A stretch of 36,958 bases of DNA, taken from contig SBBM01000051.1 in NCBI GenBank assembly GCA_005239725.1, positions 1-36,958 on the forward strand, given 5' to 3'. Source of the stretch: Planctomycetales bacterium. GTDB taxonomy: Bacteria > Omnitrophota > Gorgyraeia > Gygaellales > Profunditerraquicolaceae. Shown piece by piece: positions 8,122-14,957 of the stretch (position 1 is the stretch's first letter; each line of letters opens with the position of its first letter). Under the pieces are notes generated by a model. That model was not told the origin of the DNA. It saw only the letters and a list, made by a program, of their open reading frames with translations, and ran no database searches. The position numbers were made by a program, and so were the translations under genes.

Positions 8122-8589
8122 GTGAAAATACAAAATTTTATAATCAAAACATTGAGCACATTTTTTTATACCGGCTACCTCCCGTTTTTCCCCGGGACAT
8201 TCGGTAGTATTGCCGGGATATTGCTTGTCTTTCTCATGAAAGGCGATAATTCCTTATATCTTATATCTACGGCTGCCGTGGTGGCATTGGGTTTTTTAAT
8301 TTCCGGCAGGGCCGAGGGGTTGTTTAATAAAAAAGACGCCAGGCCTATTGTGATAGATGAAGTATCCGGAGTATTTTTAAGCCTTTTATTTATTTCCTAC
8401 GACATCAAATTAATAATTGCCGCATTTATCCTCTTCCGCATATTAGACGCATTAAAACCCTATCCCGCCCATAGGCTTGAGAAATTCAGGGGAAGCATAG
8501 GTATAATGGGGGATGATATAGTTGCGGGGATTTATACGAATATTATCCTTCAGATAGTCTTAAGATGCGCTTCTTTTAAGGTTTCGTAA
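8122..8589 (+). CDS. pgpA: phosphatidylglycerophosphatase A
   Basis: A 155-residue membrane phosphatase that turns phosphatidylglycerophosphate into phosphatidylglycerol, directly after pgsA. Family signatures: GYLPFFPGTFGS near residues 17-28, VIDEVSGVF in the middle, FRILDALKPYP, and GIMGDDIVAGIYTN near the C-terminus; these acidic blocks bind Mg2+ in the family. Hydrophobic helices surround them. The start is GTG at 8122, 10 nt after pgsA, with CAGG just upstream. Its last 40 bases overlap tail-to-tail with thpR on the other strand, leaving no room for a normal terminator between the two. Confidence 0.94.
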   Translation: MKIQNFIIKTLSTFFYTGYLPFFPGTFGSIAGILLVFLMKGDNSLYLISTAAVVALGFLISGRAEGLFNKKDARPIVIDEVSGVFLSLLFISYDIKLIIAAFILFRILDALKPYPAHRLEKFRGSIGIMGDDIVAGIYTNIILQIVLRCASFKVS

Positions 8590-9122
8590 ATAGGGCCTTT
8601 TGGGGTGAGCGTGCTTTGAAAAAGCGTAATTTTTACAGCTGTAAATTCTGCAGAGAATCCGCCTGATTCGCTTGTCAGATTTTCTAATGCTTGAGATAAT
8701 TTATTCCGGTTTTTACTTGAGCGTGTCCTTCCGATAGTGATATGCGACGAAAACGGTCTTTCCTCTTTAGGGATGCCGATTTTTTCGCTCTCTTTCTCTA
8801 AATCTTCCGCGATTTGTTTTACTTCAGAATCTCCTTTATCAATTCCCGCCCAGATAACCCGTGCGGATTTTATGTTCGGGAATGCGCCGAAAGAAGTAAG
8901 GTGTATATAAAATTGCGTTTTATTCCCCGCGATATCTTCAAGGATTTGAGTGATTTGATTTAATTGTTTCTCGTCAATTTCGCCTAAAAATTTCAGGGTG
9001 AGGTGGATATTCTGAGGATTGACCCATTTGACGTCGGCATTGGAGGATTTTAATTTTGCCTGCGCCTTTGCCAGGTAATCTTTGATTTCCTGCGGTAAGT
9101 CAATGGCAATAAACGCTCTCAT
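8550..9122 (-). CDS. thpR: RNA 2',3'-cyclic phosphodiesterase (2H family)
   Basis: A 190-residue 2H phosphoesterase, formerly called 2'-5' RNA ligase. It opens 2',3'-cyclic phosphates on RNA ends in the cytoplasm; the physiological role is poorly known. The start MRAFIAIDLP is typical, and both catalytic HxT motifs are present: HLTL (His40, Thr42) and HITI (His127, Thr129). The ORF track extends to a TTG at 9140, but the ATG at 9122 gives the family N-terminus and the extra codons come from a palindromic element. No Shine-Dalgarno is seen. The gene follows cinA on the minus strand, a pairing often seen next to recA; no recA is in the window. Confidence 0.9.
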   Translation of the reverse strand: MRAFIAIDLPQEIKDYLAKAQAKLKSSNADVKWVNPQNIHLTLKFLGEIDEKQLNQITQILEDIAGNKTQFYIHLTSFGAFPNIKSARVIWAGIDKGDSEVKQIAEDLEKESEKIGIPKEERPFSSHITIGRTRSSKNRNKLSQALENLTSESGGFSAEFTAVKITLFQSTLTPKGPIYETLKEAHLKTI

Positions 9123-9138
9123 AAGTATGGGGTATGGC

Positions 9139-9305
9139 AATTTTTGTCTTTGCTTCCGGCGTGCTTCAGAATTTTTGCCGTCTGCTACGGTTTTCTTCCT
9201 CGCTACGGACAGGCTGCCCGTTTATAGATTCCTCCGTTCGTCGTAAAACCTTGCAGACTTTTGCCAACAATTTTCTTATGCACGCTCCAGCAAAAGACAA
9301 AAATT
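9139..9305. repeat. 167-bp imperfect palindromic element between thpR and cinA
   Basis: The ends are near-perfect inverted copies: AATTTTTGTCTTT at 9139-9151 is matched by AAAGACAAAAATT at 9293-9305, and GCGTGC (9159-9164) by GCACGC (9280-9285), about 22 matches over a 26-bp terminal repeat. Further in, GTCTGC (9180-9185) pairs with GCAGAC (9253-9258) and GGTTTT (9189-9194) with AAAACC (9245-9250), so most of the stretch can fold into one long interrupted hairpin. It reaches the cinA stop on one side and lies 17 bp from the thpR start on the other. The plus-strand ORF listed here is a shadow. This is a non-coding repeat of unknown family. Confidence 0.65.
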
Positions 9306-9771
9306 ATAATAGTCTTTTTAGCAATTCTAACGTCTTTAATGCCGCTTTTTTTCTAATTATTGTGCGGGTGCCGGTGAAACGGAATTGCCGGCAGACTTTT
9401 TTATCTTTGCTGTCTATGGCGATAAAGACGGTGCCGAGGGGTTTTCTAAGTGAGCCGCCGCTTGGCCCTGCGATGCCGGTTATGCCTATACCGAAATCGG
9501 CTTTTGTTATTCTTCTTGCGGATTGCGCCATCAGGCAGGCAACTTCTTTTGAAACGGCGCCTTTTTGAGAGATGATTTTTGCGGGTATCTCTAAGGTGTC
9601 TATTTTGGCCTGGTTACTGTAAGTAACGAAGCCGGCGGTGAAATATCTTGAGCTGCCGGAGAGGTCGGTAAGGAGTTTTGAAACAAACCCTCCGGTGCAG
9701 GATTCGGCTATGGCAACAGTTTTACCTTTTTTTATCAGGAGGCTATGTATCTGCCTTAGAATGGTTTCCAC
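9304..9771 (-). CDS. pncC: CinA C-terminal-type nicotinamide-nucleotide amidase
   Basis: A 155-residue stand-alone CinA C-terminal domain (PncC type), which deamidates nicotinamide mononucleotide to nicotinate mononucleotide in pyridine-nucleotide salvage. Signatures: VAIAESCTGGFVSKLL near residues 19-34, GFVTYSNQAK, GAVSKEVACLMA, and GIGITGIAGPSGG. The N-terminal molybdopterin-binding-like (COG1058) domain of full-length CinA is absent, as in many bacteria. The start is GTG at 9771, which coincides with the predicted transcription start of an almost consensus minus-strand promoter; no Shine-Dalgarno, so a leaderless transcript is likely. thpR follows on the same strand after the palindromic element. 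Confidence 0.93.
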   Translation of the reverse strand: METILRQIHSLLIKKGKTVAIAESCTGGFVSKLLTDLSGSSRYFTAGFVTYSNQAKIDTLEIPAKIISQKGAVSKEVACLMAQSARRITKADFGIGITGIAGPSGGSLRKPLGTVFIAIDSKDKKVCRQFRFTGTRTIIRKKAALKTLELLKRLL

Positions 9772-9777
9772 AAAAAT

Positions 9778-9806
9778 ATTATAAGCCTTTTTAAATATAT
9801 TGACAA
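9778..9806 (-). promoter_or_regulatory. promoter of the cinA-thpR unit, divergent
   Basis: Minus-strand TTGTCA (9801-9806), a 17-bp spacer and TATAAT (9778-9783). With standard spacing +1 is base 9771, the G of the GTG start codon of cinA. The -35 box shares five bases with the -35 box of the opposing riboflavin promoter, so the two promoters probably compete for polymerase. Confidence 0.75.
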
Positions 9807-9827
9807 GACAATAATCTCTGGTATAAT
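9800..9827 (+). promoter_or_regulatory. promoter of the FMN-riboswitch riboflavin operon
   Basis: Consensus TTGACA (9800-9805), 16-bp spacer and TATAAT (9822-9827). Expected start about 9834, three bases before helix P1 of the riboswitch, which fits well. Confidence 0.9.
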
Positions 9828-9941
9828 TACATCAATAATCTTCGGGGCAGGGTGGAATTCCCGACCGGCGGTTAAGCCCGCGACCTCCACGTTCAGAGGT
9901 TACAAGTCAATGTAAATTCTGAATGTGGGGTTGATCCGGTA

Positions 9942-9984
9942 CCTTTCGGCTTCGCTCAAGGTTAATGTTGAGCAGAGTCGAACC
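9942..9984 (+). repeat. hairpin insert in the P5 loop of the FMN aptamer
   Basis: Between the GGT and AAATTCC parts of the conserved P5 loop lies an extra hairpin: TTCGGCTTCGCTCAA pairs with TTGAGCAGAGTCGAA with one mismatch and a few wobbles around an 8-nt loop. In ordinary FMN riboswitches this loop is a few bases long. The arms resemble the TTCGACT...GCTCA palindromes scattered in many uncultivated genomes, so a small repeat may have landed here; that origin is inferred. Confidence 0.6.
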
Positions 9985-10040
9985 ATAAATTCCGGAGCCG
10001 ATGGTATAGTCCAGATGGCAGGAGATTAGGAGCGCATTTG

Positions 10041-10065
10041 CCCGAAGATTTTTTTCGGGTTTTTT
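10041..10065 (+). terminator. Rho-independent terminator of the FMN riboswitch
   Basis: CCCGAA (10041-10046) pairs with TTCGGG (10054-10059), extendable to 8 bp, followed by six T (10060-10065). Its 5' arm is shared with the antiterminator pairing described for the riboswitch. Confidence 0.9.
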
Positions 10066-10077
10066 ATTTAATGAACG

Positions 10078-10223
10078 CATAACTTACGGAGCGCGGGGTG
10101 CGACGTAAGTTATCTGCGCGAATTAACCCCACACCTAGATGGCACATTAGAAAATTATGATTTTCTGGGGGTGGGGTAAGTTCGGCCGAATAAGTTATGC
10201 CGGCTTTCGCCGCCATAACTTAT
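10078..10223. repeat. three-hairpin palindromic element before ribBA
   Basis: Three adjacent hairpins fill the gap between riboswitch terminator and ribBA. A: ATAACTTACG (10079-10088) with CGTAAGTTAT (10104-10113). B: CGAATTAACCCCACACC (10119-10135) with its partner at 10167-10184, containing AGAAAAT-TATG-ATTTTCT (10149-10166). C: ATAAGTTATG (10190-10199) plus CGGC with GCCG plus CATAACTTAT (10214-10223). Hairpins A and C share the same 8-mer in mirrored order, so A-left can also pair with C-left, enclosing B. This resembles paired REP/BIME-type repeats. The last bases include an ATG that is a possible ribBA start. Confidence 0.7.
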
Positions 10224-10233
10224 GGCCTCACTT

Positions 10234-11445
10234 ATGTTCAATAGTGTTCAGGAAATAATTCAGGACTTAAAAGACGGCTCAATGGTTATCATCGTTGATG
10301 ATGAAGACCGCGAAAACGAAGGCGATTTAGTGGTGGCGGCCTCGTTTGCCAAATCCCAGCACATTAATTTTATGGCCAAATATGGCAGGGGGCTTATCTG
10401 CGTGCCTATGGAAGAAGAAAGGTTAGAGGCCCTGGATTTGCAACCTATGCTGTATGAAAAGGGTTTATCCAATAAGGAAGACCTTTTTTCCACGGCCTGG
10501 ATGATTTCCGCGGACGCATCTTCCGGCATAACTACGGGCATATCCGCACATGACCGTGCACGCACAATCGAAGTCCTGATAAACCCGCAAAGTAAGCCTG
10601 AGGATTTAATCCGGCCCGGGCACATATTTCCCCTCAGGGCGCAGAGGGGAGGGGTTTTGGTGCGCGCCGGGCATACCGAGGCAGCAGTGGATTTAGCAAA
10701 ACTCGCCGGGCTTTATCCCGCCGGGGTAATATGCGAGATTATGAATGACGACGGCACAATGGCCAGGCTCCCCCAGTTAGAGAAATTTGCCAAGCAGCAT
10801 AATTTGAAGATCGGCTCAATTACCGACCTTATTGAGTACCGCAGGCGTTCGGAAAGACTTATCGAGAGGGTTTCCGAGGCAAGACTCCCGACGCAATGCG
10901 GGGTTTATAAAATAATTTTATACCGCGATTTGATTAGTAATAAAGTCCATACGGCGCTTACGATGGGCGAATGGAAAAACGAGCCGGTGCTTGTACGCGT
11001 GCATTCGGAGTGCCTGACCGGGGATGTATTCGGCTCTTTGCGCTGCGATTGCGGCAGGCAGCTTCAGAGGGCGATGGAGATTATTGATAAGGAGAAAAAG
11101 GGGATTATTCTTTATATGAATCAGGAGGGCCGGGGCATTGGCCTGGTAGATAAAATCCGCGCTTATAATTTGCAGGATAAGGGCATGGATACGGTTGAAG
11201 CGAATGAGGCGCTGGGTTATAAGCCGGATTTAAGGGATTACGGTATCGGCGCGCAGATTATGGTAGATTTGGGGGTAAGGGATATCAGGCTCTTGACTAA
11301 TAATCCCCGCAAGATCGTAGGTCTGGAAGGTTACGGGATAAAAGTTATTGAGCGCATGCCCCTTGAAATCGAACCAAACCCCGCAAACTACCATTATTTA
11401 AGGGCCAAGAAAGAGAAATTGGGGCACCATATTAAATTAAAATAA
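10234..11445 (+). CDS. ribBA: bifunctional DHBP synthase / GTP cyclohydrolase II
   Basis: A fused enzyme of about 403 residues catalysing both entry steps of riboflavin synthesis: ribulose-5-phosphate to dihydroxybutanone phosphate (RibB, residues about 1-200) and GTP ring opening (RibA, about 205-400). RibB motifs: [39 protein letters not shown]. RibA motifs: [15 protein letters not shown] with zinc ligands Cys260, Cys271 and Cys273 (numbered from the start used here), [13 protein letters not shown] and LLTNNPRKI. The ATG at 10234 gives the usual MFNSVQEI start; an in-frame ATG at 10222 lies inside the upstream palindromic element. Neither has a Shine-Dalgarno. It is the first gene under the FMN riboswitch. 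Confidence 0.96.
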   Translation: MFNSVQEIIQDLKDGSMVIIVDDEDRENEGDLVVAASFAKSQHINFMAKYGRGLICVPMEEERLEALDLQPMLYEKGLSNKEDLFSTAWMISADASSGITTGISAHDRARTIEVLINPQSKPEDLIRPGHIFPLRAQRGGVLVRAGHTEAAVDLAKLAGLYPAGVICEIMNDDGTMARLPQLEKFAKQHNLKIGSITDLIEYRRRSERLIERVSEARLPTQCGVYKIILYRDLISNKVHTALTMGEWKNEPVLVRVHSECLTGDVFGSLRCDCGRQLQRAMEIIDKEKKGIILYMNQEGRGIGLVDKIRAYNLQDKGMDTVEANEALGYKPDLRDYGIGAQIMVDLGVRDIRLLTNNPRKIVGLEGYGIKVIERMPLEIEPNPANYHYLRAKKEKLGHHIKLK

Positions 11446-11474
11446 CCCTATTTCAAACCCCCATGGGAATAGGG
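11446..11474 (+). other. hairpin between ribBA and ribH
   Basis: CCCTATTTC (11446-11454), immediately after the ribBA stop, pairs with GGAATAGGG (11466-11474), 9 bp with one wobble and an 11-nt loop. No T-run follows; the ribH Shine-Dalgarno comes right after, so it may shield the message end or tune ribH translation. Confidence 0.4.
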
Positions 11475-11490
11475 TAAGAAGGAGGGAGTT

Positions 11491-11958
11491 ATGGTTAAAG
11501 TGATTGAAGGGAATTTGATTGCAAAAGGAAAGAAATTCGGCATCATTGCCTCGCGTTTCAATGATTTTATTACCAAGGAATTAGTTTCGGGTTGTTTAGA
11601 CGCGTTGGTCAGGCACGGGGCGAATGCTGATGATTTGACCCTTACCTGGGTTCCGGGTGCGTTTGAAATACCGTGCGTAGCGCAAAAGATGGCAAAGTCT
11701 AAAACTTACGATGCATTGATTTGTTTAGGCACTGTTATTCGCGGCTCTACCCCGCACTTTGAATATGTTTCTTCCGAGGTGTCAAAAGGCGTGGCCCGCG
11801 TTTCCCAGGACACAGGCTTACCGGTGATATTCGGCATAATTACCGCCGACACCATTGAGCAGGCGATTGAACGCGCCGGCACAAAAGACGGCAATAAAGG
11901 CAAAGACGCCGCCATAAATGCCATTGAGATGGCTAACCTTTTAGACAAGGTCAAGTGA
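11491..11958 (+). CDS. ribH: 6,7-dimethyl-8-ribityllumazine synthase
   Basis: A 155-residue lumazine synthase, normal length, joining dihydroxybutanone phosphate with the ribityl-aminouracil made by RibD and a phosphatase. It normally builds pentamers or 60-mer shells. Signatures: [18 protein letters not shown] at the start, [24 protein letters not shown] with the catalytic His region, [17 protein letters not shown] and DGNKGKDAA. Start ATG at 11491 is supported by AAGGAGGGAG 8-10 nt upstream, the strongest ribosome site of the operon. It sits 45 nt after ribBA and is followed by nusB, a common neighbour of ribH. Confidence 0.97.
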   Translation: MVKVIEGNLIAKGKKFGIIASRFNDFITKELVSGCLDALVRHGANADDLTLTWVPGAFEIPCVAQKMAKSKTYDALICLGTVIRGSTPHFEYVSSEVSKGVARVSQDTGLPVIFGIITADTIEQAIERAGTKDGNKGKDAAINAIEMANLLDKVK

Positions 11959-11989
11959 TTCATTAAAGGTTAATTGGCGAGTGGTTAAA

Positions 11990-12406
11990 ATGAGAAAACG
12001 GACACAGGCGCGCGAATTTGCGCTGCAAATTTTATACCAGATAGATATCACCCATGACGCCTACGATATTTCCCTGGATAATTTTTGGAAAACAAATACG
12101 GAGCAAGAGGTTTCCGAAGAGATAAAGGCCTTTGTCGGCGAGCTGGTTAAAGGCGTTGCGGATAATTTAACGGCCATTGACGATAAGATCGCCTCCTACG
12201 CAACCAACTGGGAAATTGAACGTATGGCGGTCGTAGACAGGAATATATTACGCATGAGCTGTTATGAACTTTTATTCCGGGAGGATATTCCGCCGAAGGT
12301 TTCCATAAACGAGGCAGTGGACCTTGCCAAGAAGTTTTCCGATATAAAAGCAGGCAAATTTGTTAACGGCATCCTGGATAAGGTGAAATCGGAAAAGGGT
12401 AAATGA
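11990..12406 (+). CDS. nusB: transcription antitermination factor NusB
   Basis: About 138 residues, all-helical RNA-binding factor that joins NusE (S10) on boxA of rRNA leaders for antitermination. Signatures: MRKRTQAREFALQILYQIDI at the start, WEIERMAVVDRNILRMSCYEL in the middle and PPKVSINEAVDLAKKFSD followed by KFVNGILDKV. The ORF track begins at GTG 11981 (three residues longer); I prefer ATG 11990 because the family begins with the RKR/ARE motif, but the upstream site is weak for both. The stop overlaps the next ATG by 4 nt (ATGA). ribH-nusB adjacency is widespread and makes NusB subject to the FMN riboswitch here. Confidence 0.95.
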   Translation: MRKRTQAREFALQILYQIDITHDAYDISLDNFWKTNTEQEVSEEIKAFVGELVKGVADNLTAIDDKIASYATNWEIERMAVVDRNILRMSCYELLFREDIPPKVSINEAVDLAKKFSDIKAGKFVNGILDKVKSEKGK

Positions 12407-13221
12407 AATACGCTGACCTACACCTTCACACCGCATTTTCCGACGGGACTTATTCCTCCGAGGAGCTTATCCGGCAGGCAGCGGAAAAGAAATTGGCGGC
12501 TGTCGCCATCACCGACCACGACAGCGTAGAGGGAGTTGAGCTTGCCCAGAAAGCCGGCGATGCAAGCGGCATAGAAGTGCTTTCCGGCATAGAGCTCACC
12601 GCAGAGGAAGAAGGCTTGGAAATCCATATCTTGGGTTATCTGATTGACCAGAGAAATGAGGAGTTGATAAAGCGGCTGGATTTTTTAAAGAAAAAGCGCG
12701 TTGAACGCATATATAAGATTGTAGATAAATTAAAAGATCTGGGGTTAAAATTAAGGCCTGAAAACGTGTTTGACATTTCGGGTAACGGCACAGTAGGCAG
12801 GCTCCATATCGCCAGGGCCATGGTGAAAGAAGGACTGGTTGGTTCGATATTTGAGGCATTTAAGAATTACATCGGCGATAAATGCCCGGCCTATGTCCTG
12901 GGCTTTCGGTTTTCTCCCAAAAACGCGATAGCCCTGATAAAAGAATCCGGCGGCATACCGGTGTTGGCGCATCCGTATGTGCTTGGCCGGGATGACCTGA
13001 TACCTAAATTTGTTGATTACGGGCTTATGGGTCTGGAGGCTTATTATGCAGAACACACACCCCCTATGACAAAAGACTACCTTAAGTTGGCAATGAAATA
13101 TAAGCTGTTGGTTACAGGCGGTTCGGACTGCCACGGTAATGCCAAGCCCGAAGTAAAAATAGGCTCGATTAAGATTCCTTATGGCTTGGTTGAGAAATTA
13201 AAAAAAGCAAAACAGAGTTAA
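12403..13221 (+). CDS. PHP-domain phosphoesterase (RNase AM/YciV type)
   Basis: A 272-residue PHP domain protein. Metal-binding motifs: DLHLHTAFSDGT (His7, His9), ITDHDS (38-41), GIELTAE, VLAHPYVLG and GSDCHGN near the C-terminus. Order and length match the TrpH/YciV group, which includes RNase AM (a 5'-3' exoribonuclease that also cleaves 3',5'-nucleotide bisphosphates). Which of these activities it has cannot be told from sequence alone. It overlaps nusB by 4 nt and lies 9 nt before ribD, so it is co-transcribed with riboflavin genes. Riboflavin synthesis also needs a phosphatase acting on the RibD product, usually a HAD enzyme; a PHP enzyme doing that would be new and is only a thought. 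Confidence 0.9.
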   Translation: MKYADLHLHTAFSDGTYSSEELIRQAAEKKLAAVAITDHDSVEGVELAQKAGDASGIEVLSGIELTAEEEGLEIHILGYLIDQRNEELIKRLDFLKKKRVERIYKIVDKLKDLGLKLRPENVFDISGNGTVGRLHIARAMVKEGLVGSIFEAFKNYIGDKCPAYVLGFRFSPKNAIALIKESGGIPVLAHPYVLGRDDLIPKFVDYGLMGLEAYYAEHTPPMTKDYLKLAMKYKLLVTGGSDCHGNAKPEVKIGSIKIPYGLVEKLKKAKQS

Positions 13222-13230
13222 TCTTAAAAA

Positions 13231-14319
13231 ATGGCAAGGAACCATCTTTATTTTATGAAATTGGCTATGCAACAAGCCCTGAAGGCTAAAGGCAGGACTT
13301 CGCCCAATCCGCTTGTCGGGGCATTAGTGATAAAGAACGGGCGGGTTGCCGGGAGAGGATATCATGAAAAGGCAGGTATGCCTCACGCAGAAATTATCGC
13401 CCTTGGTGAAGCAGGAAGCAAAACCAAAGGAGCAACTTTATATGTAACTTTAGAGCCCTGCACCCATTTTGGCAGGACTCCGCCCTGTGTAGAAGCCATA
13501 ATAAAAAGTGGGGTAAAAGAGGTAATAGTAGGAATGATTGACCCTAACCCCCTGAATAACGGCGAGGGAATTGAGATATTAAAAAGAAATGGCATAAAGG
13601 TCCAGGTGGGCTTTCTGGAAAAAGAATTAAAAAAAATGAATGAGGCATTCATAAAATATATTACAAAAAAAACGCCCTTTGTTACGGTTAAGGTGGCGCA
13701 GTCGCTAGACGGCAGGATTGCCACAAGAACAGGGGATTCCAAATGGATAACTTCGGACAAGTCGCGCATTTACAGTCACCGCATCCGCCAGTATTACGAT
13801 GCGATTATGGTCGGAAGCAACACCGTATTGAGGGATAACCCAAAACTCGATGCCTGGTTTTCAAAAAGGCATCCCATAAAGATTGTAGTGGATAGCCAGT
13901 TGAGCACACCGTACGGCGCAAATATATTTTCCAAAGATAGCCGGGTGATAATCGTAACTCTTCCTGCCAAGCCGGGCCAGGAAACGGAAAACAGGAAGAT
14001 TCTGTCGGAAAAGGCAAAGATTTTGGAAGTGAAGGAAAAGGCGGGCCAGATTAATTTAAGGGATATGATGAAGAAGCTGGCGCAGCTTGAGATAACCAAT
14101 ATTATTGTTGAGGGCGGCGGCACGTTAATCGGCTCATTATTTGATGATGGCCTTGTAGATAAAGTTTTATTTTTTATCAGCCCCAAGATTATCGGTGGCA
14201 AGAACGCCATCAGCTCGGTTATGGGAGATGGCATTTCGCGCGTTGACAAAGCGATAAAATTGAAGGATTTTAAAATAACCCGCAGAGGGGAAGATTGTCT
14301 TGCTGAAGGCTATGTTTAG
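13231..14319 (+). CDS. ribD: bifunctional riboflavin deaminase/reductase RibD
   Basis: A 362-residue fusion doing steps two and three of the pyrimidine branch. N-terminal CMP/dCMP-deaminase-type domain (about 1-145) with zinc site MPHAEIIAL (His52, catalytic Glu54) and EPCTHFGRTPPC (Cys77, Cys86). C-terminal NADPH-dependent reductase domain (about 148-360) with VKVAQSLDGRIATRTGDSKW, VGSNTVLRDNPKL, and IIVEGGGTLIGSLF. Length is standard. The ATG at 13231 has no Shine-Dalgarno; it is 9 nt after the PHP gene. The last codons overlap ribE. Together with ribBA, ribH and ribE it completes the pathway except for the phosphatase step. Confidence 0.96.
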   Translation: MARNHLYFMKLAMQQALKAKGRTSPNPLVGALVIKNGRVAGRGYHEKAGMPHAEIIALGEAGSKTKGATLYVTLEPCTHFGRTPPCVEAIIKSGVKEVIVGMIDPNPLNNGEGIEILKRNGIKVQVGFLEKELKKMNEAFIKYITKKTPFVTVKVAQSLDGRIATRTGDSKWITSDKSRIYSHRIRQYYDAIMVGSNTVLRDNPKLDAWFSKRHPIKIVVDSQLSTPYGANIFSKDSRVIIVTLPAKPGQETENRKILSEKAKILEVKEKAGQINLRDMMKKLAQLEITNIIVEGGGTLIGSLFDDGLVDKVLFFISPKIIGGKNAISSVMGDGISRVDKAIKLKDFKITRRGEDCLAEGYV

Positions 14320-14893
14320 CGGGATTGTCGAAGAGTTAGGCGTGGTTAAAAAGATATCCCGGCGGGGAAATGTTACCTTCTTTGAAATCCAGGCAGATAA
14401 GGTATTGGAAGATGTAAAGATAGGCGATAGTATCGCCGTAAATGGCGCCTGCCTTACTGTGGTAAAGAAAGAGGGCAGATTTTTAAGTTTTGAGGTAATG
14501 CCTGAAACCCTGAGGATAACGAACCTGGGGACTTTAAAAATTTCCGGGAAGGTAAACCTTGAGCGCAGCCTTAAAGTCGGTGGCCGGGTGTCAGGGCATT
14601 TTGTTACCGGACATATTGATTGCGCAGGAAGTATACGCAAAAAAGGCTATTCCAATGGGAATTTATGTTTTGAAATCGCAGTCCCCGGAGAGTTTATGGG
14701 CTATGTTTTGCCCAAAGGCTCAATAAGCATTGACGGCATAAGCCTGACTATCGTAAATAAAAAATCAAATACCTTTTCCGTATATATAATCCCACATACG
14801 CTCAAAAACACAACACTTGGGTTTAAGGGCCCTTCGGATAAAGTAAATATCGAATTCGATATCCTTTCCAAGCAAACCAACCCATTCCGTTAA
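14312..14893 (+). CDS. ribE: riboflavin synthase (alpha subunit type)
   Basis: About 193 residues, converting two molecules of dimethylribityllumazine to riboflavin plus ribityl-aminouracil. Two tandem lumazine-binding barrels are visible: the first begins MFSGIVEELGVV and has VNGACLTVV; the second has GHFVTGHIDCAGSI and SIDGISLTIVN. The family nearly always starts MF(S/T)GI(V/I), so ATG 14312 is chosen over the TTG at 14300 in the ORF track. It overlaps the ribD end by 8 nt, with GAAGG close upstream. It is the last gene of the riboswitch operon; a short inverted repeat after the stop (ATTGCG/CGCAAT, 14903-14920) may act as a weak end signal. Confidence 0.95.
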   Translation: MFSGIVEELGVVKKISRRGNVTFFEIQADKVLEDVKIGDSIAVNGACLTVVKKEGRFLSFEVMPETLRITNLGTLKISGKVNLERSLKVGGRVSGHFVTGHIDCAGSIRKKGYSNGNLCFEIAVPGEFMGYVLPKGSISIDGISLTIVNKKSNTFSVYIIPHTLKNTTLGFKGPSDKVNIEFDILSKQTNPFR

Positions 14894-14903
14894 TTTCTAA
14901 CCA

Positions 14904-14932
14904 TTGCGAAATTCCGCAATTTCTGCTATACT
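14904..14932 (+). promoter_or_regulatory. putative promoter of tRNA-Pro
   Basis: TTGCGA (14904-14909), 17-bp spacer, TATACT (14927-14932). Predicted start about 14939, 19 nt before the tRNA. The -35 box lies within the inverted repeat ATTGCG/CGCAAT. Confidence 0.6.
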
Positions 14933-14957
14933 ACAATAATTAAATTACGAAAAATTC

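Larger units (their letters stand above)
9837..10066 (+). promoter_or_regulatory. FMN riboswitch (RFN element) with terminator platform
   Basis: The core is unmistakable: GGCAGGGTGGAATTCCC (P2), GACCGGCGGTTAAGCCCGCGA (P3, shown here joined), a long P4 with CCACGTTCAGA/TCTGAATGTGG, P5 with TCCGG/CCGGA, and GCCGATGGTATAGTCCAGATGG (P6). P1 pairs AATCTTC (9837-9843) with GGAGATT (10021-10027). The same 5' strand, AATCTTCGGG, can instead pair perfectly over 10 bp with CCCGAAGATT (10041-10050), the 5' side of the terminator. So without FMN this pairing blocks termination; with FMN, P1 forms and the terminator is freed: an OFF switch on riboflavin synthesis. The P5 loop carries an extra hairpin of about 45 nt. 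Confidence 0.95.

Noticed and set aside
9134-9568. Plus-strand 144-residue ORF across the cinA 3' part and the palindromic element.
   Set aside because: It is antisense to clear cinA codons, shows no family motif and begins in the repeat; a shadow.
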